Below are positions 35,340 through 43,880 of a stretch of DNA of 64,000 nucleotides, one piece after another (the stretch's first letter is position 1; every line of letters starts with the position of its first letter). Source of the DNA: Wocania_A spongiicola (GTDB lineage Bacteria; Bacteroidota; Bacteroidia; Flavobacteriales; Flavobacteriaceae); NCBI RefSeq assembly GCF_023502325.1, contig NZ_JAMFLZ010000003.1:186001-250000 (forward strand), written 5' to 3'. The position numbers and the translations under genes are program-made. The notes under the pieces are model-generated. The model was not told the DNA's origin. It saw only the letters and a program-made list of their open reading frames with translations, and did not search any database.

Positions 35340-36437
35340 TTAATAAAAATGACCATCTCTGTCTAATAGATTTGCGTTTTCTATATTTAACCCCAAGCTA
35401 TTGTGGGCCAATCCCTTTTTTAAAGATTTGTGAGTAAAAGTAGTTAAAAAACGTTTTTTTATATTTTTAGCTAGTTTAGTGTCATCAGTAAAAATAAATT
35501 TTGATTTTTTATTAATAAAATTTTCTATCAATACATCAATACATAAATTGTAATGCTCTTCTTTTTCAACTAAAAAGTATTTAACATTAAATTCATTGTA
35601 GTTTACTATGTAAGACAAAAAGCCTATCATATTTCCATCCTGGATAATTTTAAGGTTATGAATATGTATATTATTACTAGAACCTGTTTTTAAAACTTTA
35701 TAACGTTGCTTAGACGGTACAGAGATTTGAGTATATTGCTTATTATCTATTGACCAATTGATATAGCCTTTAGATTTTATAATTAAGTCATTTTTACACA
35801 AAGGCTCTATAAATTTCCAAGCTTCATAATCTATTTCATTTATATAATCGTAAAAAAGATTTTTTGTGGTTTTCTTTAGTTTATTGTAGTTTATTCTATT
35901 AATAATTGAAGCTATTATATAATCAAAGCTATCTAATATACTACGAAATGGTTTAAGAAATTTAAATTTACCAACAAGCATTGACGGATCTAAACTTAGA
36001 AAAATTGTGTAACGTAATCTTGATGCTATAACAGTTAAGGGCAATTTATTATAAAATTCAGCAATATGCTCTGCATACCATTTAATTATAATTTTATTAT
36101 TGGAAAGTTTTAATGCTTCGTAAAAAGTATAAGTGGCTACAACTGAATTTTGAAATTTTGGGGCGACCCACCAATAAACTATCCAATAAATTTTTTGAGG
36201 GTCTTGATTTTTTAAGTTTAAGAGGTCAGGTATCATGTGGACAAATGATACTATTTTTTCGTCCTCAGTTGTGATAACGAAACAATACTCATCTTCTTCT
36301 ATTCTTTTGTTAGATAAAAGCCATATAGCTTTATTTTTATGAAAAGGAGCAATACCACGATTCCAATATGTATTTTTTTGAATGCTTTCTCTTAACATTC
36401 TTTTGGTAAGCCCTGTTGTTTTTAAATTGCTATTCAT
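35340..36437 (-). CDS. GNAT-like two-domain protein of cassette B
   Basis: 365 residues, paralogue of 38278-39360. The first half (residues 15-150) looks like a GNAT fold: FVHMIPDLLN, then VYWWVAPKFQNSVVATYTFY as the acyl-donor binding strand and helix, then IAEFYNKLPL and RLRYTIFLSLDP. After a hydrophobic helical linker, a second half starts near residue 200 with YINWSIDNKQYTQI. Both paralogues end in DGHF plus one residue. Its position directly before an adenylation enzyme and ACP suggests that it uses the loaded ACP as donor to acylate a sugar amine. That role is inferred from context only. Confidence 0.6.
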   Translation of the reverse strand: MNSNLKTTGLTKRMLRESIQKNTYWNRGIAPFHKNKAIWLLSNKRIEEDEYCFVITTEDEKIVSFVHMIPDLLNLKNQDPQKIYWIVYWWVAPKFQNSVVATYTFYEALKLSNNKIIIKWYAEHIAEFYNKLPLTVIASRLRYTIFLSLDPSMLVGKFKFLKPFRSILDSFDYIIASIINRINYNKLKKTTKNLFYDYINEIDYEAWKFIEPLCKNDLIIKSKGYINWSIDNKQYTQISVPSKQRYKVLKTGSSNNIHIHNLKIIQDGNMIGFLSYIVNYNEFNVKYFLVEKEEHYNLCIDVLIENFINKKSKFIFTDDTKLAKNIKKRFLTTFTHKSLKKGLAHNSLGLNIENANLLDRDGHFY

Positions 36438-36514
36438 GCTTGCTGAAAATTGTATCTGTCTTCGGGGTGACTATTGGTTATTGTCCTCTCAATTTTGGTT
36501 AAAAAGATCTTACC

Positions 36515-36769
36515 TTAATTTTCAGAGGATGCTAATTCAGATTCTATGGCATCTAATAAGTCGCCAACATTAGCCATTTCCATTAAATCCATCAGCTTAA
36601 ATTTAATACTAAACTTTTTTTCAACTTCTGAAATAATCATCATATGTGTTATTGATTCCCAACCGTCTACATCTTCCGCTGTAGTAGTATCTGTAAGGTT
36701 AAAATTTGAGTGTTCTAATATGGTACTAAAAGCTTGTGTAGCTTTTACTAAAATTTCTTCTCTGCTCAT
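36515..36769 (-). CDS. Acyl carrier protein of cassette A
   Basis: 84 residues. The phosphopantetheine attachment segment is DVDGWESITHMMII, identical to that of the ACP at 33560-33808. The following helix FSIKFKLMDLMEMANVGDLL is also nearly identical, which points to a fairly recent duplication or to strong constraint. The gene starts 2 bp after the adenylation gene. The 77-bp gap downstream separates cassette A from cassette B. Confidence 0.88.
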   Translation of the reverse strand: MSREEILVKATQAFSTILEHSNFNLTDTTTAEDVDGWESITHMMIISEVEKKFSIKFKLMDLMEMANVGDLLDAIESELASSEN

Positions 36770-36771
36770 AA

Positions 36772-38262
36772 TTAAATATTTTCGAAATATTGTTTTAATT
36801 TTTTTCTATCAATTTTCCCATTTGCATTATGGGGAAATTCCTTAATAAACTTTATTTTCATAGGAATCATATAGTCTGGCATTTTTGTTTTCATGTAATT
36901 AAGCATAGGCTGAGTATCAAAAGAATGGGATTCAATAGCTAAGGCCAACTCTGTATTACCTAGATTATTGGTTATGTCAATGGCAGTAATATTAGTAGCT
37001 CTTTTTTCCTTTAATTTGGCATGGAATTCAACTTCTGCAAGTTCAACTCTATATCCTCCAATTTTTACTTGAAAATCTTTTCTTCCTATAAAAATTAGAT
37101 AACCATCATCATCTATACTACATAAATCACCAGTTCTATAAAATCGATTTTTTTCATTTAGGTGATTAATTTCAAAAAAAGATGATTTATTTTTGCTATC
37201 ATTATTTAAATAACCAGAGGTCAATTGTAGGCCTGCAAGACATAATTCTCCTTCAGTATTAGGAGGTAAAATATTAAAGTCATCGTCAATAACAATGGCA
37301 ATAATGTTTTTCATAGGTTTTCCTAACGAAACTACGCCATTCCTTGTCCTGTTAATTGCATTATCTTGAAACGAATAATATGACGTGGTAACAGTAAACT
37401 CAGTTGGACCATAAGAATTATATAGTTTTGCTTCTGGAATACATTTTTTCCATTGCTCAAAAACATCAATGTATAAAGGAGCTGCACCAAAACAACAATA
37501 CCTCACATATTTTGCGTCGATTTCCTTAAAAAATGGTTTCAAATAATGAATAATTGAAGGAACCATAATTAAGTATGTTAAACGTTGTTTGATTATTAAC
37601 TTATATATATATAAATACTTGATTTGATTCTTGGGAATTGTATAAACTGAAGCCCCATTTAATAAAGGCATCAAGTAGGTGACAACAGAAAAATCAAACG
37701 TTAAATCAAACATTTGCAGGCATTTATCCGTAGGGAAAATATTATGATTGGCATCTAAATTTATATTCTTTACAAGGCTATTTAGGTTTTTGAAAGAGAT
37801 AGGAACCCCTTTAGGAGTGCCAGTAGAACCAGAGGTAAATAATATATATGCTAAATTTTCTTTAGAGTATTGCTTAGGTTGAATATTTATTTTTTGATTT
37901 GCTAGTCCGCTTGTTGTTATTAAATGAAAATCTGATTCATACTCATATAATTTTTTAGAGCTTAGTATAGTCTTGCTTTTTACTTCATTTAGAATAAATT
38001 TATTTCTTTCTTTTGGAGCAGTAGGGCTAATAGGTATGTAAGACTTTCCCTCAAACCATAATGCAAATATAGAAGCATAAGTTTCAATATCATCATAGGT
38101 AATTAGACCAATATTTGACTGCTCTATACTTGCTAATGAATAGCGAATATTAGAAATAACCTGTGAAAATTCTTTATAGGAGTAATTGGTATTATTAATA
38201 TGAAAAGAGGTATTATCACCATATTTTTTAAGATTACTACTAATTTTATCAATTACTTCCAT
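36772..38262 (-). CDS. Amino-acid-type adenylation enzyme (DltA-like) of cassette A
   Basis: 496 residues. Core motifs are LFTSGSTGTPKG, FDLTFDFSV (keeping the amino-group-binding Asp), NSYGPTEFT, YRTGDL, IGRKDFQVKIGGYRVEL and NGKIDRKKL. It parallels the cassette B enzyme along its whole length but has diverged more than the ACPs have (for example FGAAPLYIDVF against FGGGALHSDIA), so substrate specificity may differ. Together with the ACP 2 bp downstream it forms a loading pair. Which amino acid is used cannot be read by eye. Confidence 0.85.
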   Translation of the reverse strand: MEVIDKISSNLKKYGDNTSFHINNTNYSYKEFSQVISNIRYSLASIEQSNIGLITYDDIETYASIFALWFEGKSYIPISPTAPKERNKFILNEVKSKTILSSKKLYEYESDFHLITTSGLANQKINIQPKQYSKENLAYILFTSGSTGTPKGVPISFKNLNSLVKNINLDANHNIFPTDKCLQMFDLTFDFSVVTYLMPLLNGASVYTIPKNQIKYLYIYKLIIKQRLTYLIMVPSIIHYLKPFFKEIDAKYVRYCCFGAAPLYIDVFEQWKKCIPEAKLYNSYGPTEFTVTTSYYSFQDNAINRTRNGVVSLGKPMKNIIAIVIDDDFNILPPNTEGELCLAGLQLTSGYLNNDSKNKSSFFEINHLNEKNRFYRTGDLCSIDDDGYLIFIGRKDFQVKIGGYRVELAEVEFHAKLKEKRATNITAIDITNNLGNTELALAIESHSFDTQPMLNYMKTKMPDYMIPMKIKFIKEFPHNANGKIDRKKLKQYFENI

Positions 38263-38277
38263 GAAACTACCTTTTAA

Positions 38278-39360
38278 TTAGGCAAAATGCCCATCTTGTT
38301 GACACACCTTTTTATTTTTAAAGTCGATATCAATATCATTATGAGCTAATGATATTTGCTCTTTTAGGTTTTTATATATTTTAATGAACTTATTATTTAT
38401 TTTTTTTCCTAAACCTTCGTCTTCAACTAACAAGTATATACATTGGGTTTTTATAAAATTTTCCATTAGTGCATCTAAGCAAAAGTTGTAGTTCTCTATA
38501 TCACAAAGGAAATATCTAGTAATATATTCGTTATCCCTAACAAGAGAAGAAATAAACCCTATTATTTCATTATTACGAATTACAAAAAAATTGACATTAT
38601 AAATTCTTCTTGAAATACTAGTTACAAGACACCGATAGGGGGTAGATTTGGTGTTGGTATATTGGCTGTTATCTATTTGCCAGTTTATATAGTTTTTAGA
38701 CTTGGGTATTAAATCGTTTAAAGTATGTTTTTCAATAAAATGCCACTCATCATCATTTATAACATTCACTGACTTATATTGAAGTTCTTTTGTAGCAGTT
38801 TTGTTTGCATTAATTTTTGTAATTAAAAAATTTGATGACTTGGATATTAGTTTTAGTAGGGGAGTTAAGAATTTAAGAAAACTTAATCGCGATAATATTT
38901 GCTGTTCTTCTAAACCAAACACAAAAATGTATCTTGTTTTTTTAGAAAACTTAGTAAAAGGCTGTTTTTTGTAATATTCTATTGTATCATCGCCGATAAA
39001 CTTTATTATAACTTGATTTTTTGTGCTTTCTAAAGAAAAATTCTGAGTATATGTAGAAAGAATTGAGTTTTTATATTTTTCATGAACCCACCAGCGGTTA
39101 CTCCAAAAAATTTTCGTCATACCATTGTTAGTATGAATCCAGTCAGGAATTAAAAATATAAACGATACTAAGTTTTTATTTTCTATGCTTAATATGGCAC
39201 AAACATCATCATTTTTGATACGCTCGTTTTTTAAAAGCCATCTTGCTTTAGATTTAGAGAAAGGAACTAAACTGATATCATCACCCCAATACAAATTCTG
39301 TTCCAGGGCTTCTTCTAACTGCTTTTTTGTTAGTTTTTTAATGTTTAAATTTCTACTCAT
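38278..39360 (-). CDS. GNAT-like two-domain protein of cassette A
   Basis: 360 residues, paralogue of 35340-36437 with the same order of parts: KSKARWLLKNERI at the N-terminus, IFWSNRWWVHEKYKNSILST in the GNAT-like core, KTRYIFVFGLEE, a helical linker, YINWQIDNSQYTN, and the same C-terminal DGHFA. The Trp pair and the INWxIDNxQYT motif shared by both copies probably form part of the active site or fold. It starts 6 bp after a PglC-type gene, which fits acylation of the lipid-linked first sugar or of its nucleotide precursor. The function is inferred. Confidence 0.6.
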   Translation of the reverse strand: MSRNLNIKKLTKKQLEEALEQNLYWGDDISLVPFSKSKARWLLKNERIKNDDVCAILSIENKNLVSFIFLIPDWIHTNNGMTKIFWSNRWWVHEKYKNSILSTYTQNFSLESTKNQVIIKFIGDDTIEYYKKQPFTKFSKKTRYIFVFGLEEQQILSRLSFLKFLTPLLKLISKSSNFLITKINANKTATKELQYKSVNVINDDEWHFIEKHTLNDLIPKSKNYINWQIDNSQYTNTKSTPYRCLVTSISRRIYNVNFFVIRNNEIIGFISSLVRDNEYITRYFLCDIENYNFCLDALMENFIKTQCIYLLVEDEGLGKKINNKFIKIYKNLKEQISLAHNDIDIDFKNKKVCQQDGHFA

Positions 39361-39365
39361 TTAGA

Positions 39366-39971
39366 TTAATTCTTTCCATTAAAATATTCAGAAGCTAATT
39401 CACTATTTAGATTGACATCTTTTTTCTGCAAAACGTTTATAAAAGTTTTTGCTAATATTTTAATATCTAAAGCCAAACTAATATTATCAACATACCAAAC
39501 ATCTAGTTCAAACTTTTTTTGCCATGTTATTGAATTTCTACCATTTATTTGAGCCCAACCAGTGATTCCTGGCTTAACATTATGACGTTTTTTTTGTATC
39601 TCATTATAAATAGGTAAATATTCTATAATAAGTGGTCGTGGACCAATTAATGACATATCGCCAATTAATACATTAAAAAGTTGAGGGATTTCGTCTAGTG
39701 AATATTTTCTAACAAATTTTCCTATAGAAGTTAAACGATCTTTGTCTGGAAGTAATTCTCCATTTTTATCTCTTAAGGAATTCATTGTTTTAAACTTAAC
39801 AATTTTGAATATTTTTTCATTTTTGCCAGGTCTTCTTTGTAAAAAAAAGGGAGTCCCTCTATTTGCAATTATCATAATGATTATGATAGTTAACGTTAAC
39901 GGAGATAATATAATTATTCCTAACAAGGCAAAAATAAAATCTAATAGTCGCTTTATTATATTTTTATACAA
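39366..39971 (-). CDS. PglC-type phosphoglycosyl transferase, copy 2
   Basis: 201 residues with the same build as 32228-32836: re-entrant hydrophobic helix (FIFALLGIIILSPLTLTIII), FKIVKFKTMNSL, the complete catalytic SLDEIPQL segment, GDMSLIGPRPLI and KPGITGWAQINGRN. It would start a lipid-linked glycan on undecaprenyl phosphate. A candidate promoter lies 44 bp upstream, so this gene may head a sub-operon running to 26637. Two PGTs in one locus suggest two different initiating sugars or two glycans. Confidence 0.88.
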   Translation of the reverse strand: MYKNIIKRLLDFIFALLGIIILSPLTLTIIIIMIIANRGTPFFLQRRPGKNEKIFKIVKFKTMNSLRDKNGELLPDKDRLTSIGKFVRKYSLDEIPQLFNVLIGDMSLIGPRPLIIEYLPIYNEIQKKRHNVKPGITGWAQINGRNSITWQKKFELDVWYVDNISLALDIKILAKTFINVLQKKDVNLNSELASEYFNGKN

Positions 39972-40014
39972 ACTCTGTGGTTTACTTTAACTTTATTTTG
40001 CTGCTATTAATACT

Positions 40015-40022
40015 CAAATATA
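40015..40022 (-). promoter_or_regulatory. Candidate internal promoter (-7 element) before the PglC copy 2 gene
   Basis: On the minus strand TATATTTG fits TAnnTTTG and lies 44 bp upstream of the start at 39971, in one of the few gaps above 100 bp in the locus. No clear -33 box was found. Confidence 0.35.
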
Positions 40023-40102
40023 TAATTATCTGTAAAAAATAAGCTTTTATATTAAGTAAAAACGTTCTCTTTTATTATTTTACCGTTGAGTTACTTGTTT
40101 TG

Positions 40103-41422
40103 TTATCTCTTAGAATTATTTTTAGAATAATTGTTTATAGTAGTCTTTCTTTTACCAGACGCTAATAGTGGAATTTCAAGAACATATTCTATTTTGATTT
40201 CAGCGTCCTTTCCTAAATAATCTTTAAAATCTTTTAAAACTTTTTCTTCTTGATTAAATAAGTTTGAAGTATTCAATTTTAAAGTATATATTTTTTCTCC
40301 TTCTTGTATAAGTTGACTTTGCTTTAATCCAACGTAAGTATAATTGTTAATCATAATAAAGGATGAAACTACTTCTCCTTTAGTATTAAAAATAGTATCC
40401 GTTTTTCTACCTTCAATGGCTTTAAAAACAGGAGGAGAGAAATTATAATTAATTATTCCTATATCGCCAGTATCGTATCTAATCATTGGGGTACAGTAGT
40501 TAAATAAATCTGTAATTACAATTCTTCCTAATTCACCTGGTTCTGCAGGTGTGTCTTCATTTAATTTAAATACTTCTACATAGAAGCTAGCCCAGTTTAT
40601 GGTGAAACTATCTGTATTTATTTCTTGTTGTGCAATAATCCCATTTTCCATATTAGAATACCTAGACACTACGTGGGCCTTAAAATATTTTTTTAGGCGT
40701 GTTTTAGTACTTTTATTTAATCCTTCTGATATTGCAATCACTCCTTTTACCTTATTGTTTAATGGTGGAGCTTTAATTGATTCAATATAGTTACATGTTT
40801 GCTCAAAAGCAGATGCATAGCCTAACCAAAAAATGTTTGAGGAGTCATTCTTTACTTCATTGATTAATTCTTCTGTTGAATTTTTAGTAATTTTTAAAAC
40901 TTCAATAGGTTTAATGTTTTGTATTATACGCAATAGCTTGCTCTTTTTGTAATACTCATTCCAATGTCTAAAATAAAACAGTTTTGCACCAGTTTTGAAC
41001 CCAACTTTTTTAGAAAAATAAAGTGTATCTGCTGTGGTTCTTTGTACTTTATTCTTATCATGCCTTATTTTCAATACGGCGCCAGTTGAACCGCTTGTAC
41101 AAATTAATTTGTTCTTTTTGTTGCTATAAAGTTTAGATTCAAACTCTTCTGGTTTGCTTTGGATTATGTTTTTATTTATTAAAGGAAAATCATCCAAAGA
41201 ATTGTAGGTGGTACTTTGATAAAAAGTAGTAGTAGAAGTTGCATGTTTCAATAAACTTGATAAGTATTCCTTTCTTTTTTTTATTGATTCATTTGAGGAG
41301 TAATCATTTAAAATACTTGAAATATCTTTTATATGATTTTTAATTGGTGCCCCTTTAATTAAATCGATTTTCCAAAAGATAGAACGTCTCATATATTCAA
41401 AAAAAGCAAATAGCAAACTCAT
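40103..41422 (-). CDS. CapK/PaaK-like adenylate-forming enzyme
   Basis: 439 residues. The P-loop-like motif is CTSGSTGAVLKI near residue 107. MIRYDTGDIG near 315 is the YxTGD-type hinge motif, and LLASGKRKTTIN near the C-terminus holds the likely catalytic Lys. These features put it in the phenylacetate-CoA ligase/CapK group. CapK-like proteins occur in capsule loci of many bacteria, but what they activate is not settled. A carboxylic or amino acid destined for glycan decoration fits the neighbourhood. It is separated from the PGT by 131 bp and follows a GT4 gene by 24 bp. Confidence 0.75.
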   Translation of the reverse strand: MSLLFAFFEYMRRSIFWKIDLIKGAPIKNHIKDISSILNDYSSNESIKKRKEYLSSLLKHATSTTTFYQSTTYNSLDDFPLINKNIIQSKPEEFESKLYSNKKNKLICTSGSTGAVLKIRHDKNKVQRTTADTLYFSKKVGFKTGAKLFYFRHWNEYYKKSKLLRIIQNIKPIEVLKITKNSTEELINEVKNDSSNIFWLGYASAFEQTCNYIESIKAPPLNNKVKGVIAISEGLNKSTKTRLKKYFKAHVVSRYSNMENGIIAQQEINTDSFTINWASFYVEVFKLNEDTPAEPGELGRIVITDLFNYCTPMIRYDTGDIGIINYNFSPPVFKAIEGRKTDTIFNTKGEVVSSFIMINNYTYVGLKQSQLIQEGEKIYTLKLNTSNLFNQEEKVLKDFKDYLGKDAEIKIEYVLEIPLLASGKRKTTINNYSKNNSKR

Positions 41423-41446
41423 TATCTTTATTATTTACAATTGATG

Positions 41447-42604
41447 CTAATCTAAGTCATTATATTCAGCTAGTAATGCTTCCCAAACCCTTCTTCGTTC
41501 AAATTTTAAAACTATGTTAGCTCTAGATTGCATTCCCATTTCTATAGCTTCTTTTTTATTATTTAAAACATAATCCATTGCTTTGTATATAGCTTCATGG
41601 CTTTTTGTTGGAATAATAATGCCATGCTTTTTATCATCTATAATTTCATTGCAACCATTTATGTTAGTCACTATACTAGGTAATTCCATGGCACCAGATT
41701 GCATAACAACATTAGGAAAGCCTTCTCGATAGCTAGGGAACACCAAAACATTTGAAATCATAAAATAAGGCCTAACATCATCAACCCAACCTACAGAAAC
41801 AATGTTTTTATTATTTTTTATAATCTCCATTGACTGCGGCAAAAGTGGGTCTAATTCATTTTCGTAAGTCCCAACAAGTAAAAGTTTTACTTTGTTATTT
41901 TCATTATTTATTTTGTTAAAAGCAAGCAATAGTTCATTAATACCTTTGTCAGATACCAACCTACCAACATAAACAAAAACAAAATCATCATTTTGCAATC
42001 CAAATGTGCTTTTCATTTTTAATAATTTGTCATGGTCGGTAAATAGTTTGGGGTCAAAGTATGAGGTGTCTATACCATTAGAACTCCCATTGGCAATGAC
42101 TTTTAATTTACCTTTGTTTGTAAAGTTGTTTTCTAATATAATATCAACCAATCCAAAAGAATTTGGATATATTTTAGTTGCACATTTATAAGTTATTTTT
42201 TCTACAAAGTTTAATAAGTGCCTTTTAGCCCCTTTTGCTTCAACCAATGGCAAACCTGCAATAGTATGCAATCTGTGAGGAACTCTTGCTAGTTTTGCGG
42301 CAAGCATAGATAGCGTTCCAGCCTTTGGTGTATGAGAATGCACAATAAAGGGTTTTTCCTTTTTAAACAATTTATACAATTGCCAAACTGCATAAAGATC
42401 TTTAAAAGGCGTAATCTTCCTTGTCATTTCAATAGGGAGAGTAGGAACGCTTTCATATTCAGAAACCATGTTAAGCGCATTATCTTCTCCTCGCGATGAT
42501 ACAGCTATTATGTCAAAATAATTTGACATAAACTTTAACTGACCTTGCAATAAACCGCTTAGTGACAATGGTACAGTAGTAATTCTAATAAGTTTCTTTT
42601 TCAT
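41447..42604 (-). CDS. GT4-family glycosyltransferase
   Basis: 385 residues from the ATG at 42604, giving MKKKLIRITTVPLSLSGLL, the usual start of this family. The ORF could extend to 42646, but a -7 element lies at 42644-42651, so the shorter start is preferred. The donor-site segment is SYREGFPNVVMQSGAMELPS, where the second Glu of the EX7E motif is Gln, a change I recall as common in this Bacteroidota subgroup. It is probably a retaining transferase adding a sugar to the lipid-linked unit begun by a PglC-type enzyme. Confidence 0.85.
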   Translation of the reverse strand: MKKKLIRITTVPLSLSGLLQGQLKFMSNYFDIIAVSSRGEDNALNMVSEYESVPTLPIEMTRKITPFKDLYAVWQLYKLFKKEKPFIVHSHTPKAGTLSMLAAKLARVPHRLHTIAGLPLVEAKGAKRHLLNFVEKITYKCATKIYPNSFGLVDIILENNFTNKGKLKVIANGSSNGIDTSYFDPKLFTDHDKLLKMKSTFGLQNDDFVFVYVGRLVSDKGINELLLAFNKINNENNKVKLLLVGTYENELDPLLPQSMEIIKNNKNIVSVGWVDDVRPYFMISNVLVFPSYREGFPNVVMQSGAMELPSIVTNINGCNEIIDDKKHGIIIPTKSHEAIYKAMDYVLNNKKEAIEMGMQSRANIVLKFERRRVWEALLAEYNDLD

Positions 42605-42643
42605 AAAAAAGCGGTTATAATAGTCTTCATAATTGGTACACGA

Positions 42644-42651
42644 CAAATATA
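42644..42651 (-). promoter_or_regulatory. Candidate internal promoter (-7 element) before the GT4 gene
   Basis: On the minus strand TATATTTG fits TAnnTTTG and lies 40 bp upstream of the preferred GT4 start, in a 109-bp gap after the transferase array. Confidence 0.35.
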
Positions 42652-42713
42652 TAAAAGTAATTAGTTCTCGTAAGGTTTCATCTTTATTTTACTTGGTTAT
42701 GCGATTAACCGTA

Positions 42714-43856
42714 CTATTTAATAAAAGAAACTTTTTGAAACTCATCTTTTCCTTTAATTATATACGAGTTTTTTGCTTTATAAATACTTATGTCATCTGC
42801 ATGATTTTTTGACGTGTATAAAAAATCATTAATATATCTTTTTAAGCGATTATCTAAAGTGGCTACTTGATTCATTTTTATATAATTATCGGATGTTAAA
42901 TGATTAATTGATTCAATTTCTGAAACAACTGCATCAACCTTATTCTTTTGTTTTTTAGTAAAAAAAGCTCTTATATCTGGATATATTTCATTTATCTTTT
43001 TGGATTTCAAATACTCCTTTAGTTGAATTTTGACAATTAAAAAATTGAGTTTAAAGGATGGATTTTTATATACAATATGGTGATTGTATCTGTAAATATT
43101 ATTACTCCACCTACGCTTATAATCCATACCACCTACGCCCATTTCAAAAAGAATATACTTATTGTTAGCACACCATTCGATTTGTTTATAAATTTCAACA
43201 TGACCTAAACCAAACTTTGAATAATCGACGTTATACGACGATAAATAACTAAATAATACTTTATCAAAATGATAATTTAAAGACACCTCAATAGGCTCAT
43301 CTTTGTTATAAATTACAAATAAAGAAGCATTTTTATTAATAATTTCTGAGTATGTATTTTCTAATAAATAATCCCATTCATGTAAATTCTTATGTAATTC
43401 GTTTCGTTGATTAAACCTTGCTACTATCATTTCATATAAAGACTGCATAACAAAATTATAATCTGATTTATCAATATCACCATAAAACATTTTATATTCA
43501 ATGTCAAAGCAAATTTCTAACCGCTTCACATATCTTGTTAAAACGTTCCTTTTTTTCGAATTGAATTGACGATTCATAAAGCTGTCAATTGAATCAGCAG
43601 GGTTTAATAAAATAGAATATCCCCAATTAAATTCTGATATTATCTTAGTTTTTAATGTATGATGTCTTAGGTTTAATTTAAAGTACTCTGGTACTAAACG
43701 GTGTGAATAAACAGAGTTTTCAGCTGTTTTGAAATGATTATTAGTAGGCTTGTTTTTTACCTTTAAATTAAAATACTCAATACTTTCATACAAGTAATGA
43801 ATAGAACTAGTTTTAAATAATTTAGGAAATACAACTATTTTAGTTTTATTACTCAT
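42714..43856 (-). CDS. Acetyltransf_6 transferase, array member 7
   Basis: 380 residues, last of seven tandem paralogues in transcription order. Core elements: FNSKKRNVLTRYVKRLEICF (about 94-113), ASLFVIYNKDEPIEVSLNYH, YNVDYSKFGLG and GVGGMDYKRRW. The C-terminal add-on is present but divergent (RLKRYINDFLYTS then KNSYIIKGKDEFQKV). The W-ending YKRRW motif and the GVGG stretch are closest to 27710-28855, not to its array neighbours. Confidence 0.7.
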   Translation of the reverse strand: MSNKTKIVVFPKLFKTSSIHYLYESIEYFNLKVKNKPTNNHFKTAENSVYSHRLVPEYFKLNLRHHTLKTKIISEFNWGYSILLNPADSIDSFMNRQFNSKKRNVLTRYVKRLEICFDIEYKMFYGDIDKSDYNFVMQSLYEMIVARFNQRNELHKNLHEWDYLLENTYSEIINKNASLFVIYNKDEPIEVSLNYHFDKVLFSYLSSYNVDYSKFGLGHVEIYKQIEWCANNKYILFEMGVGGMDYKRRWSNNIYRYNHHIVYKNPSFKLNFLIVKIQLKEYLKSKKINEIYPDIRAFFTKKQKNKVDAVVSEIESINHLTSDNYIKMNQVATLDNRLKRYINDFLYTSKNHADDISIYKAKNSYIIKGKDEFQKVSFIK

Positions 43857-43880
43857 TTCAAGTTTTCTAAATATTTGGTT

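Noticed and set aside
41447..42604. Inactive glycosyltransferase because of Glu-to-Gln in the EX7E motif
   Set aside because: I recall the same Gln in many intact Bacteroidota homologues, so loss of function is not supported.
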